A stretch of DNA of 64,000 nucleotides from NCBI RefSeq assembly GCF_963259705.1, contig NC_081840.1:113556074-113620073 (forward strand), written 5' to 3'. The first letter of the stretch is position 1; each line of letters begins with the position of its first letter. Positions 12,796 to 27,700 of the stretch are shown in pieces. Both the position numbers and the translations under genes were made by a program. The DNA comes from Myotis daubentonii. Lineage: Eukaryota; Chordata; Mammalia; Chiroptera; Vespertilionidae. Below the pieces are notes generated by a model. It saw nothing but the letters and a program-made list of their open reading frames with translations. It did no database searches and was not told the origin of the DNA.

Positions 12796-15700
12796 CTAAA
12801 AATCAGAATAAATAGAATAGAAATGTAGATGTATCACATCTATTGTAAATCAAAATATGCTAAAGTATAACTCATTTTTATTTATTCCCTATAACTTAAA
12901 CACAGATAATAGAAATAACTACAGCTATCTATCTACATAAATATATGTTACATATAAATATGTATATTACATAAAACATATTTCCCATCAATTTAATTGT
13001 ATTGTTAAATATGCAGCCCTACTAGAGGAAATGTCCCCCCAGCTTAAACAACGTATCTTTAGAAAAGAGCAATTCTTCTAAGCACCTTGGGCTTTAGGGG
13101 AGAGTGATGCAGGCTGACCTCAGAGCTACTAGAGAAGCCTTTTATTCAATTCTTTTATATGCCTAAGCTCACATTCCCTAAAACAGTGGTTCTCAAACTT
13201 CTTTGTGTATCAGAATCATCTGGAGGTCTTGATAAAAGATAGCTTACTAAGTCTCACCTCCAGAGTTTCTGGGACAGGGTCCAAAAATTTGCATTTCTAG
13301 TAAGTTCTTGGGTAATGCTGATGCTCCTGGTTTAGGGCTCACATTTTGAGAAGTAATGCCCTCAAATATAGACCTTATTCTTATCAAATCTCAATTTGCC
13401 CCCATATGAGCTTTATGAGGGTGAACTCACCTACCTAATAGAAAATACTAAGGAAATAATCAGAGATGGACAAGAATATTCATTACAGTATTAGAGGAAA
13501 AAAAAGTACTATAAATATCTAATAAAAAGGAAAATAAGTAAATTATTACATATATACCCATATAGATTATGTAGCTATAAAATTATATTTTCAAAGAACA
13601 TTTAATAACATTGGAAAACATAAGTAATAAAATATAAGTATTCAAGTGACAAACACATAGTATAAAAACAATTTTATAAAACTGTGATATGTGAATATAG
13701 AAAAAAGGGTACTACTCAATGTTGATAACCAGACCTTGAAAAGAAGGCTAAGAAATGACCGCAGGTCCTCTCAATGTCAGAACACTGTCAACAAACCTAA
13801 TCTGACCATGGCCTCCTAGGTGAGGAATTTGCAGAATCCTAGTCAGTTCCCAAATAGTTGAAGATTTTTACATTAACACCAATGTGACTGGAAATTTTGT
13901 TTAAGTTCTCCCATTGAACAAAACTGAAACTAGAAAAAAGCAAGGCTCAGATATCACTTCAGTAGCTACAGAACTCTAGAAATTTATGACAGCCTTTCTC
14001 TGCAGGTTGCATTATGTTACTGACAGCAGGATAAGGTCCCTTCTACAGATCTATATGAAGGTGAGGCTTTTCAGGTGTCAGAGACAAATCCATAAGTGGG
14101 AACACTCAAACAATCAAAAGGAAAGAAAAATGGAATCCCAGGGTCTGGCGGAAAGTTTTATATACAGTCCTTGGTGATCAGAAGAAAATTCAGAGTTCTA
14201 TTCATTAGCCTGTGATATGAGGGCACCAGAAGATCTCACAAGGATAATCAGGATACAGAAAGCAGAACAGTTAGACAGCAAGAACTTCAACAGCAAAGTC
14301 AAGTTCTTGCTGTCTAACTGTTCTGCTTAGTAGCAATGTAAACTTCAAATATAGCATAGCAGGGTCTTTCTAGCTTTTCAGCAGAAATATTTATTGGAGC
14401 TGTTTGAACTTAAAGGCATCTGGTTACCCTAGATGTTCATATATGGTTCCATTGTCTTGGACTAGAAGACAGTGCAGTGCTTTGAAATGTGGGAGGAAGA
14501 AAAGTTTCTGGACTTGAGCAGCAGAGGGCAACAAGTCCACCAAGACAAACATGAAGGCACAGGGTGGCAGATGAGCTTCTCTCTTCAGCAGTCCTCCGCC
14601 AGGTTTGCCTAATGGTTACTAAAGTACTGCTTCAGGATAGATTTGCATCTTCAAGACTCAAAGGCCCCTTGCCTTGATGAAGTCAGCTGACTGAAGAGCA
14701 TTAGATAGATGTTTAAGGGATCAAGATTTGCATTGTAGTGACACTTCAGAAATCTACCAGTTGGGAGAATATGGAAAGTTGTCTTCTGACTTATTTTGTT
14801 TTTTATTCAAGAACTTGAATAAGAGCTATTTTCTTTATGGGAAAACTAAAGTAAAATATGACCCAAAGCAAGCAAACAAACAAAAGGATGAAGGACTAGA
14901 AGGCAGGAAAAAGAAACTGCATTAGATTGCTTTTACTGAACAATGGTAAGATATAGAGAAGGGCAGTAGGCCCCAGAGAGTTGGAGGAGCAAAGAGACCT
15001 TTAAAAAGATTAAAAAGGCCCAATACACTCGTGTCTTTGAGGCACAGGAAAAGAAAGTAGATTGAGAGATAATTTAAAACACTAGGAAACAGGAGCAGCT
15101 CTAGACACTAAGTTTAAAACTAGAAAAGGAGATTTACAATGTCATGAAAACAGTGACATGGAGGGCAGAAAGGCAATGGTACTGCAGAATAAATGGAAGC
15201 TAGAGAAACAAATCAGTAAAGTAACTCCAAGAATCAGAAGCGAGTGATGAAATCTCTGGGAGAGATAACAGTGAGCACCTAGAAGGAAATGCCTTGATGT
15301 ATGAAAAGTTTACGCCTCACTTTACTCAGTGAACGGCTCCGGGGGCATACTCCTACTGTATTTAGTTTGTACATATCTAACCTTGCAGAAGTCACCTTTC
15401 ACCTCCATTTCTCCATCTGCAAAATAAGAGAGCTAATCTCTCTGGTCACTTCAAGTCCTAATACTCTATAATCCTATAATTCCCCCAAATTCCTTTGTGG
15501 TACTATATTGCTTAGTTTAACACTTGAACCAATAGTAGGTGATAGACTACACCAATGGGAACTTTCAAGAAACCACAGAGAATAGATTAGGACATGATCT
15601 TGGAAAAAGTATCTTATATTACTGCTCGCTAATGAGAATAAACAGGTAATGCAAGATCCATGCTGGGGGGAGGAGGAAAGGTAGATGGAGGGGAACCAAG

Positions 15701-18639
15701 CTTGGGTATAATACCACATCTAAACTTTATTATTTGATAATATAAAGATCATTTTTAGATTTTTGCCAAAACAGCTCTTCTTTCTAGGCATTGCAAAACT
15801 ACCCAGTGAAGCAGAATGAAGAGAAAGGTCATGAACAAATCTCAAGGAAATTAGGCAGGAATTGTGTAGCTGTACACATAATAGAACCTTATAAAAGGAA
15901 CTGGGGACATTCATATAGGATGTAATCTTGAATATATACTGAAAACACCACCTGAACAAAAATCAATCAGTAATTTGACAATCACAAAGTAAGAAATGTC
16001 TACCTTCAGTCAAGCACTAAGGAGAATCACTAGTGAAATACTTATGTCTAAAGTGAATACAACATGCTTAAAACATAGTCAAAGAAAACACAAAGGCCAA
16101 ATCTGCTATTTACTTACATATAAAGCTTTGACACTGGAAAGCAATGGAAATAACAAAATACACACTATATAAATGTTATTTGTTTTAACTAATTATCAGA
16201 CTAAATCTCATAAGACAAATTATGACTGAATCTTAATTCATTCAAATAATCTTTCAAAAATTTGGTCCATTAGGTTCTTAACTATTTTTCAATTCTGAGT
16301 TGCCATCTAAACACCTATAACTCAACATTAATTCTAAGTATAATAGACAAAAACTGCTCTATAAAAGTTACCTGTTTTTCCCCAACAGAAGAACACGGAG
16401 GCATCTGAGAGTAGAAAGCCCACTAATTTCTTCTATATGATTATCATATAAATCCAAGAATATTAGCCTCCGCAGATTAGAAATATTTTGGATTCGAGTT
16501 ATAAAATTGTGTTGAAAGTTCAATAAACGAAGGTGTTCTTCCCCATCGATAACAGGACATACAGTCAGCTTTTGCCTAAAAGACATTTTAAAAAGTTAAT
16601 AAGATTCTGATTTGGCAGTTTGCCCCCTCTTACAAATATTATTAGTATTTTGGGGCTCCCATGTTATGAAGAGAAAAAGATAAGTAGAGCCACTTTTTGC
16701 CTCCATGAACTAAGCATCCTAGATCTAATTATAAATCTATAATAATAAAAGGGTAACATGCTAATTAGACCAGACAACCTTCTGGACATCCTTCCAGACA
16801 ACCTTCTGGATGAAGCCAGGGCTGCGAGGGAAGCCCGGGCCTGGGTGCCAGAGGGAAGCCAGTGCCAGCAGCTGGGGGAAGGAAAGCCTACTCTTGCCCG
16901 AATTTCGTGCCATCAGGCCTCTAGTCATTCATATAAAAGCCAATATACTTTAACAAGGATAATTATTAAAATGAAGCCTAAGCTCTCATTATATTGAAAA
17001 AAACTCCAATATAAATTATTTCACATAAAATTGACTTAACATCAGAAAACACTCAATGTAACTGCCTTATGTAACAGAGGTTTAGATGTTTCAAAGATGT
17101 TTCAAAGGTAATATGCAAAGTGACCATCACGCCATCACACAATATGGCCGCCCCCATGTGGACACAAGATGGCTGGCAGGAGAGGGCAGTTATGGGTGAT
17201 CGAGCCAGCAGGGGAGGGCAGTTAGGGGCAACCAGGCCTGCAGGGGAGGGCAGTTGGGGGGGACCAGGCCAGCAGACGAGGGCAGCTGGGGGGGACCAGG
17301 CCAGCAGGGGAGGGCAGTAGGGGGGACCAGGCCTGCAGGGGAGGGCAGTTAGTGGCGACCAGGCTGGCAGGGGAGGGCAGTTGGGGGTGACCAGGCCGGC
17401 AGGGGAGGGCAGTTAGGGGCAATCGGGCCAGCAGGGGAGTGGTTAGGGGGTGATCGGGCTGGCAGGCAGAAGCGGTTAGGGGCAATCAGGCAGGCAGGCA
17501 GTCAAGCGGTTGGGAGCCAACAGTCCTGGATTGTGAGAGGAATGTCCGACTGCCCGTTTAGGCCTAAACGGGCCCAAATGGGCAGTCAGACATCCCTCGA
17601 GGGGTCCCAGATTGGAGAGGGTGCAGGCTGGGCTGAGGGACACAACCCCCCTCCCCTCCCATCCACAAATTTCGTGCACCAGGCCTCTAGTGTCATATAA
17701 CCAGAGAAATGCCCTTGCCATCAATCAACTGATATAAAAGACTGCCCAGGTAGCTAAGTCACCAGAAAAAAACAAACAAACAAAAAACATAAAAAAGGAT
17801 CTCTCATAGAATTGTAGACTCTTGAGCTGAATGATATTTTAGGTAGAGCAAGAAATTCAGTCATCTACAGTTCACTTTGATAGAAATAATTTCATCCTTT
17901 ATTGAACACTTCTGCAGACATTTAGATTTTAATTATTTGTTTACATGTTCAACACTAACTTTGAACTTTGCAGAATGCTATTGGGTAGGATGAAACCTTA
18001 ACAATGTATTTCTTTAGCTATATTTAAAACAGTAAACCTCCATTATGCAAAAAGTTATAGGTGAAGTTAATACATGCAGGGCCCTTTAAGAATTCTATTA
18101 GAATAATAAAATGGCCAGATAGAAATGATCTGAGATGCTCAATAGAGTCTTCAAGAAAAATGTAGTTTTATTGTGTGAACAACTCTAATAGGGAGATTAA
18201 TTAGAAATATTTCCTTACAGGTGGAGGGGGGCCAATGGGGGAAATAAAGAGGACATCTATAATACTTTCAACAAAAAAGATAAATTTAAACAAAAGAAAT
18301 ATTTCCTTTCAGTAAGAATCAAGTTAATGAAACCTTTAAAGCAAATCAGAGTGCTACAAGCATAAGTGAAACTGTGTGACTGATCAGAATCCTCTCCATA
18401 AAGAGAAAAAAATGATTAGCACCAGGTAATAACAATATTAATGGTTAACAATGATACGATGTTTAAAAATACAGACCAACCCTGAAGCCCTGGTTGGCAT
18501 GGCTCAGGTGATTGGAGCATCATAGTCATCTCGTACACTGAAGAGGGGTGGGTTCCATTCTGTGTCAGGGCACATGCCCAGGTTGTGGGTTCAATCCCTG
18601 ATTGGGGCACATACAAGAGTACATACAAGAGGCAACAGG

Positions 18640-18700
<61 letters not shown>

Positions 18701-21700
18701 TCCCCTCTCTCTAAAATCAATAATCCTCAGATGAGGATTAAAAAAATACAGACCCTGAAGAAATTGGTTTAAAATAGAAGAAAAACAATATTACATAATA
18801 GTTTAATTCTTTTAATGTGTGCTTAGTATTTAGAATTCATTTCATGCACTTACTTACACTACCTCATTTGGTACTTTTGTCCTATAAATTGTAAGAATTC
18901 TCATTTAAAATTTATCTTTGTGCATCAGTTTAGCAAAAAACTATCTTCCTCTGTTTCTCATAGTTAAAATTACTGATACCCCAGAGTCTAGTTCATCCAA
19001 TTCTTGAGTCAGTATCACTAAGCTAGAAAAACACACACAACCCTCTGACCCACCTCTTATATAAGCCATAGCAACTTGAAATAAAGTCACTTTCTTATAT
19101 TCCAAATCCAGTGACTAAGTCCCAACTCCAAGGCTCATATGCACAACCCTTAACCCCATTAAGACCCTGTCATCCAGCAAAACAAGCGAACATACACATA
19201 CTGGGTTATTACCCAGCGCTCTCAAGGAGAGTTTGTTAGGCCTACAAAATCCCTGAGTTGTCTACTGAATTATGTTTTTGCCTCTAATTGCCACTAGGTG
19301 CTGGTAAGCTGCCTTCCTGGTACTCCAGGCCTATATACTAACTTCCAGAACAGACAGAGCCTAGCTCTTCCAAGCATTTCTTCTCAGGGCTGGATTCTAC
19401 TCTTTAAAAAAAAAAATTCATCCTCATCTGAGGACTTGTTTTTAATGATTCTTAAAGAGAGAGGAAGGGGGAGAGACAGAGAGAGACATCAATGGGAGGG
19501 AGAGAGGGAGCGAGGGAGGGAGGGAGGATCAATGTGAGAGAGAAACATTGTTTGGCTGTCTCTCAGACATGTACTGACCTGGGATCAAACTTGCAGCTTA
19601 GGTATGTGTCCTGACCGGAATCAAACCTGCAACCTTTTGGTGTACTGGAGGATGCCCCAACTAATCGAGCCACTCGGCCAGGGCCTGAATTCTATTCTTG
19701 ACCCCTAAGAGTAGAAACAAGCTAAGAAACAAGCACAGCATGGCAGATCTCCCTTTGAAAATCACGGAGCTTACCTACTGGTTCTCAAACAATGATCCCT
19801 GACTGTCTTACTGCCAGCCTACCTTTCGTGACTGCACATCCTGGTACTAATAAAACTGTGCCTAAGCCTCTGACATCTTTGTGATTCTGCCATCATAACC
19901 AGCCTTTAAAGCTGAGTCAATTCCCTTGGTCCTGACTTTCTGGTTAAACAAGTCTTCACCTGATCAAAGTCTGTGTCATGTGCCAAAGACAATCTTCACA
20001 ACTGCCCGAGTCACCCAAGCTACAACACCAGTGCCCAACTTGTATCACAATCTTATAAATACTGGCTCCTGTTAGTCTCGAGTAACATGACACTAAAGGG
20101 CTGAGGTATTATTCTTGGATGGACTTTTAAAGAGTGAGATAAAATTATCACAAAATCCAACAAAACATTAGAATACTGTGAAAGTGGCCTGGCCAGCGTG
20201 GCTCAGTTCGTCAGGCATTGTTCTTTGCACCAAAAGGTCACGTTCGATTCCTGGTCAGGGTACATACCCAGGTTGCAGATTCAATTCCCTGTTGGCAACC
20301 AATTGATGTTTCCCTCTCACATCGATGTTTTTCTCTTCCTCTCCTTTCCTCTCTCTCGCTAAAAAATCAATAAAAACATATCCTAGGATGAGGATTAAAA
20401 AGAAAAACAAAAAATATATTGTGGAAGTTTTAAGTATTAGCATTACAATTTCAAAAACCAATAATTCTGCAAAGATGTAATAAGAGTAACTGCCTTCAAG
20501 TGTTACTTTGCCTACAAAACAACATGTCACATTCTCCAGAGAACCTCCTCCCAAATACAAATACAAATACAAATGATCTGTGACATTTGCTGTCAGGGAG
20601 CACTACTAAGCTAAGAAGTTCGCTTAACAATTTGCTATTATATACGCAGTACTGAGATAAAGGCATGCACAGCAGAGATGATTTTTTTTCTGATTATAGC
20701 ACTAAGGTAGGGTTGATCCTACATCCACTATTCTATTGCAGGTACTTTCCTGGATTTAATGATGAAGATCAAGTCCTAAGTATATTCATTCATTCAAAAA
20801 ATTTTATTGAGAGCCTATTTTATCCCTGGTTCTATTCTAGGTGCTGGGAATACAGAACTGAACAACAACAACAAAAAACTCCTAGTGTTTGTAGAGTTTA
20901 TATTTTAGTAGAAGGAGAAAAATAATAAACTTGATGAGTAGAATATTTAATACATTAGAGAGTGATAATACCTAAAAAAAAAAAAAAAATGAAGCAGAGA
21001 AGGGGCTGGGGACTGTCAGGGTGAATGGGGTTACTATTTTGGGGAGGGTGGCCAGGGAAGGCCATCCCTGAGATGATGACATTTGAGCAAAAACCTAAAG
21101 GAGGAAAGGAAATGAGAACAGTAAGTGCAAAAGTGCTAAAAATGTAAGCATGCTTGGTGTATTCAAGGAGGCCGAGTGAGCAAAGGAGAGATTGGGAGGA
21201 GGTGAGGCCAGTGAGGTAACAGGGGATTCAACTGAACAGGGCCCAGTAGCCTGCATGACAACTATATTGCAAAGCTTTTGCTATCCTAAAATCCATTTTC
21301 ATCGGTCATATTACAGAATTACTTAGTACTCTCTTATTTTACATTATATAGGTATAAAATTCCTCCTCATACCCCTCAAAGGATAAATAAACAATTGATA
21401 ACAGTGGTTATTCTCACGTGGAAGAACTGGATAGTTGGAGAATGAGACGAGGGACAGAGACTTTAATACCATTCAAATCTTGTACCATGTCTATGTATTA
21501 TCTAGTCAAAAAAATAATAAATTGTCCTCACCTTTCTAGGGTCAGTCTGTCTGAGTAAAGAATTTTCTCTTCAGAAGAACGCTGGAGAATGTGAAATGAT
21601 GACACTGATGAGCTCACCAAATTAATATGATCACCTATTGAAAATGATATATATACAAATTACTTGATTAAGAAAAACCTTTAAAAGCTTAAATTTGGAG

Positions 21701-24668
21701 AACTTTGGCACCTAAAAATATCTTTTCTAGAAAGTATAGTTTCCATAGCTCTCCATGTTTGAAGTTAATTACTAAATTTGAGTTTGTTTCTTTCTTCCTC
21801 AAACCTATCTTTATCCCTTTTAATGCTGACACCTAATACTAAATCTTAACTCTCTTATAACTGAGATGATAGTCCCTCATTACCAGATACATTTGGGCCA
21901 GCACTATGACAGCCCTGCCGGATTCTGAACTTGGAAGGTATCTGAATGGAAGAATCTCCAAATGCTGATAAGGAGTTCATGGTAGTTTTCATGTCCAGCC
22001 CATTTAGTTCTGTCACGTTTGCTGTGGATGAGATGCATGATGATTTATTACGAGGTGAAGGTCTTATTACTCTTCCATCTCCTTCAAAATATCAAAAAGT
22101 TTATCACAAAGCTACATCGTATATGACTTTACTACAGGGCATACAGAGAAAGTACTTTGGATAGCAAATGTAAACCTCACATCATCACTTTTTTGTATGC
22201 TCGGCTACTATTATAGAGAATATAGTAGAATCAAAGTGGATGTCAACAAATTTTATACACTTCTAATGATGACAACCCCATGACATTTTTAAGCTGTTGG
22301 TTAGATGTTGTCCCTCCCATTAGGTAGTTTTCAATCTAGTGGGCAAACCCATATGAAATTAGTAAACTATTTAGAAGAACATGCACAAAATGCATAATAA
22401 AAAAATAAAACCTAACGGTATCTTCAACATAAATGTGTCTCATTATTTTTCACTTAAACAAGATAGTTACAGATGGGTTTGACGGAAGGTGGATTTTAAG
22501 ATATAATCTAAAGATCTAGAACAACCGTGGGCAAACTACGGCCCGCTGGCCGGATCCGGCCCGTTTGAAATAAATAAAACTAAAAAAAAAAAGAGACCGT
22601 ACCCTTTTATGTAATGATGTTGACTTTAAATTTATATTAGTTCACACAAACACTCCATCCATGCTTTTGTTCCGGCCCTCCGGTCCAGTTTAAGAACCCA
22701 TTGTGGCCCTCGAGTCAAAAAGTTTGCCCACCCCTGATCTAGAAGCATGTAGAATGTTCAAGAAGAGATGCTGGAAAGTTCCAGAAATGAGGTAAGATTT
22801 GAGTATGGGTTGAAGGAGACAGTTTGAACACCAGAGGAATTCTATTGTATTTTCTTCTATGAAAAGCAAATTTCCTGAAAGTGGCACTTGCTGTTGAAGG
22901 AAGCAATAAGCGGTAAAATAGAACTTAAAATTACCACAGAATTCTGCTGCTTAAACTGACCAATAACGAAAAAATAAAACTAAATATAGAAAGTTAACAT
23001 ACTCTTTGGGAGACCATCATCAGACAATATGATGACAACTTGAAATCACATTAAAGAGCTAGAAAGCAATGGTATTTGATAGCTTCTCCAGGTATGAAAG
23101 TTATAAACCAAAATATCACACACCTAGCTTCCTGAACAATATTTTGTGCTCACACCCACTTTTCTAAATATCATGAAATATGACAAGCATTCTAAATTGA
23201 CACCATGTTCACCAATGACCTGGTTTTGTGACATGACCAGCTGCTAACAGGATACCAAGCAACCATCATTCAATTAAACTGATTTGGAAATAAAAACAAA
23301 CAAAAACTAATCTAAGGATTAACTGTAAAGGATTAACAAGTCATAAAAAAACAAACAAACAAAAACTCCAAACAATAGACAACCTTGATTTCTCTTATCA
23401 ACAGCAGTTAGGTTTTTTAAATTCTTTTGCCAAGACTTCAAGCTAATCCTCAGTTTAAGAGGCAGATTTAAATTTTATAAGACTTGGGATGTATAGGCAG
23501 TAAAACAGTAAATTTTATTTACACTCAATGAGTAAAGGAATTTTATCTTCACCCTTTCCAGCTCCTGTCATAATCTTTATCCCCATGAACTTACTATCAC
23601 AATCAGTGTAATATATGGCTTACAATAATTAGCAAGAGATGAGAATGATTGGATAGAAAAGCCTCAAAATGCACAAACAAGATCCTCTAAATCAGGGGTT
23701 CTCAAACTACGGCCCGAAAACATTTATCCGGCCCGCCGGGTGTTTTTGCCGCCGCTGCCTGTCCTGCTTAGCAGCCCACTCATCTGGGGCCCGCAGTGCG
23801 CATGTGTGGAATGTCTGAGGGACAGTGAACTGGCCCCCTGTTTAAAAAGTTTGAGGACCTCTGCTCTAAATGATTGGAGACCAGAGTGATCTGTGTTGAA
23901 ACATTCACTTATTTATGTGGATATATAAACACCCACATATATACAAATATATGTGTATCACAATCCCACATATATACATGGAATGTTTCATCCTACATAT
24001 ACACTGCATTACTATATAGCGAAATTTTAATGGAAATATTTCCTGTTGTTGTTTATTTCATATACCACTATTTAATTTACCAGATATGCAGCCTTTCTCT
24101 TCCCAATTAAATGTCTAAGCTTCTTGAGAGACAGGCCTCATTTCATATTTTTTATATTCTTGGAAAAATCTAAATTCAATAGGAAATAAGTAAATTAATT
24201 GATTTTCCAATTTAATAAGAGTTAATAGGAAATCTATTTTGTATATAGTATTTCAGTTAAAAAGAAAATCAGGGTAAAACTGCTGAAAGAATTTTTTAAT
24301 AATTAGAATCTCACAGCTGTTTAGAGGAATAATGTCCAACATTTGGTAAGAATTGTCACTGCACTTGACCCTAAATACATGGATGGATGGATGGATGGAT
24401 GGATGGATGGATGGATGGATGGATGGACGGATGGATGGATAGATGGATGAAGAGATGGATGAGTGGATGGATGGAAAGAAAGATGGATGAATAGATGGGT
24501 CGGAGGCTGACTGATATAATTCATGGTCATATATGTGGCTGGTTTTATTCAGTGGTTAGAGCATTGGTCCGTGCACGGAAGGTTTTCGGGTACTATTCCA
24601 GTCAAGGGCTGCAGATTCGATCCCTAGCATGTGGGAGGCAACCAATCAATATGACTCCCTCACACTGA

Positions 24669-24732
<64 letters not shown>

Positions 24733-27700
24733 TCTCCCTCTCCCTCTCCCTCTCCCTCTCCCTCTCCCTCTCCCTCTCTCACTCCTTCCCTCTTCCACTC
24801 TCTCTAGAAAATATATGGAAAAAATATCCTCGGGGAAAATTAACAAATATAAAATAAAAGTTAAGCATTGCTTCTTCCTCTCTATATTCACATTTTAGAA
24901 TTCTTAATTAAGGGATTTGATCACTTAGGTCTATTTAACTGAGATTTTACTGTATAGTAGTTCCTGGACTATCTGACCCTTACAAAATCTCAAGGATATC
25001 AGGGTTAATTTTAAACAATATTCTAAAAAAGCCTAAAAGAAATCACATACCAAGTTTTAGACTAACTAGTCTAACTAAAACATATAGTTTCATTGCTTAG
25101 GACTGAGAGTACAATTAGTTCATTTGCCAGTATGCTGAGCAATATGAGGGTAATGGGAACTGACCCCCATGCTGTAAAAAATTTGACTATAATTTTTGAC
25201 TCTTCAAGATCTTTAATCATCCCTTGGTGTTTGTGGGGGATTGGTTCCAGGGCCCCAACCCTGCAGGTAGCAAAATTCATAGATGTTCAAGTCCCTTATA
25301 TAAAACTAGAGGACCGGTTCATGACATTCGTGCACTGTGGTGGGGGGGTCCCTCAGCCCGGCCTGTGCCCTCCAGGACCCACAGGGGATGTCCACCTGCT
25401 GGCTTAGGCAGGCTCCCAGCGGGCCGAAGCCAAAAGGCAGATATTCCCCCAGGGGTCCTTAGCACTGCCGCGGAGGCAGGAGAGTCTCCCGCCACTGCCA
25501 CTGCCTTGAGCCTAGCTTCTGGCTGAGCAGCGCTCCCCCTGTGGAAGTGCACTGACCACCAGGGGGCAGCTCCTACGTTGAGTGTCTGTCCCCTGGTGGT
25601 CAGTGCATGTCATAGCGACCAGTCATTCCACTATTTGGTTGATTTGCATATTAGCCTTTCATTATATAGGACTAGAGGCCCGGTGCACAAAAATTTGTGC
25701 ACTCGGGGGGAGGGAGGGTCCCTCAGCCCGGCCTGTGCCCTCTCCCAGTCTGGGACCCCTCAGGAGATAACGCCCTGCTGGCTTAGGCCTGCTCCCAGGT
25801 GGCAGAGGGCAGGCCTAATCCCTAGGTGCAGCCCCTGGTCAGGTTCCAAGCAGGGCCGATTGGAGAATTGGGGCACCGCCCCCTGTCATGCACAGAGCAG
25901 GGCGGATTGGGAGGTTGTGATGCCACCTTCAGTCACGCTCAGGGTAGGGCCGATTGGGGGGTTGGGGCACCGCCCCCTGTCACACTCAAGGCAGGGTCGA
26001 TGGGGAGGTTGCGGCGCCACCTTCTGTCACGCACAGAGCAGGGCCCATCAGGGGGTTGGGAAGCTCCCCCCTGTCATGCACAGAGCAGGGCCCATCAGGG
26101 GGTGGGGGAGCTCCCCCCTGTCACGCACAGAGCAGGGCCCATCAGGGGGTTGGGGCGCCACCCTCTATCACCCACAGAGCAGGGCCGATCAGGGGGTTGG
26201 GGCGCCGCCACTGTCACACTCAGGGCAGGGCCAATGGGGAGGTTATGGCTCTACCCCGACACACACAGAGCAGGGCCCGTGGGGGGAGGGGGGGGTTGGG
26301 GCCCTGTCACACAGAGCAGGGCTGATCAGGGGGTTGGGGAGCGCCCCCCTATCAGGCACAGAGCAGGGCTGATCAGGGGGTAGGGGTGCCTTCCCCTGTC
26401 ATGAACAGAGCAGGGTGGATAGGGAGGTTGTGGCACCGCCCCCTGTCACACACAGAGCTGCAGGGCGATCAGGGGGTTTGGGCACTGCCCCCTGTCACGC
26501 TGATCCCGGTGCCGGGAGGCCTCTCGGCTCTGCTGATCCCGGTGCTGGGAGGCATATTACCCTTTTACTATATAAGATAGAGGCCTGGTGCATGGGTGGG
26601 GCTGGCTGGTTTGCCCTGAAGGGTGTCCTGAATCAGGGTAGGGGTCCCCACTGGGGTGCCTGGCCAGCCTGGGTGAGGGGATGATGGCTGTTTGCAGCTT
26701 GTCACACACCCTTCAGGGTGGGGGTCCCCACTGGGGTGCCTGGCCAGTCTGGGTGAAGGGCTGAGGGCTGTTTTCAGGCCAACTGAAGCTCCCAACTGCT
26801 CCTTTTTTTCTTTTTTCTTTTTTTATTCTGGGCCAGCTTTAGCTCTGGCTCCAGCTTTGAGGCCTCTGCTACTGAAAGAAGGTATCTGGTTTGTTTAGGT
26901 TCTATAATCGAAACAATGTATAACTCCAGCTCTTAGATCCCGAGCTTGCTGAAAGCAGGTTTCTGGGGTTTTGTTTAGCTTCTATATTTGTTACAATGTT
27001 TCTTAAACTGCAAGCTCAGAGGCCAGCAAGGCAGGCGGGGAACGTTGCAGTCCTCCGTCACTGAAGCAAGCAAGCCTCATATTAGTTTCAAGCTGCCTGG
27101 CTGCCAGCCGCCATCTTGGCTGGCAGTTAATTTGCATATCTCGCTGATTAGCCAATGGGAAGGGTAGCGGTCGTACGCCAATTACCATTGTTTCTCTTTT
27201 ATTAGATAGGATGGCACAGAATAATGCATACAGTTGACCCACAGTATAGCCGGATTCCTAACCATGGGTGGAAATACTCTTCCATCCATGGTTGGTTGAA
27301 TTTGCATTTCCAACCCAGAAATACAATGTGCCAACTGCATATTTTAGTGAAAAAAATCCATGCATAAGTGAACCACACAGTTTCAAGTAGTGTTTTTCAA
27401 GGGTCAACTATATATAGATAAGTTCAATTAATTTTGAAAAATAAAAAATGGGGTAAACCCAATTATAATGATTAGATATCAGGATGCAGTTTATTAAACA
27501 GACACCCCCAAACATTTTCTGATGAAGTGCTAATTATAATTTTTCCAAAGTTTTATGCCTTTGAAGGTAGACTTGTGAGCAAAAGTCAAGAAGACAGCTA
27601 TATACTATGTGGACTTTTTACATGAAACTGCCTGAAGCTATGGAGGAGGCACATTTAGAAACAACTAGGTACCAATGAGTAGCCTGTCACAGAGAATGAC

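Noticed and set aside
17180..17480. Regular spaced repeats as a CRISPR-like array
   Set aside because: Repeats are contiguous and variable without unique spacers, lie inside a Helitron and the genome is mammalian.
24321..24891. Serine/histidine-, leucine/serine- and arginine/glutamate-rich open frames
   Set aside because: Translations of the ATGG, CT and CTCCCT microsatellites.
25578..26383. Long open frames (185-264 codons) with glycine/proline-rich repeats
   Set aside because: They run through the Helitron B minisatellite, exist in all three frames of the same strand and have no domain; a product of repeat periodicity.
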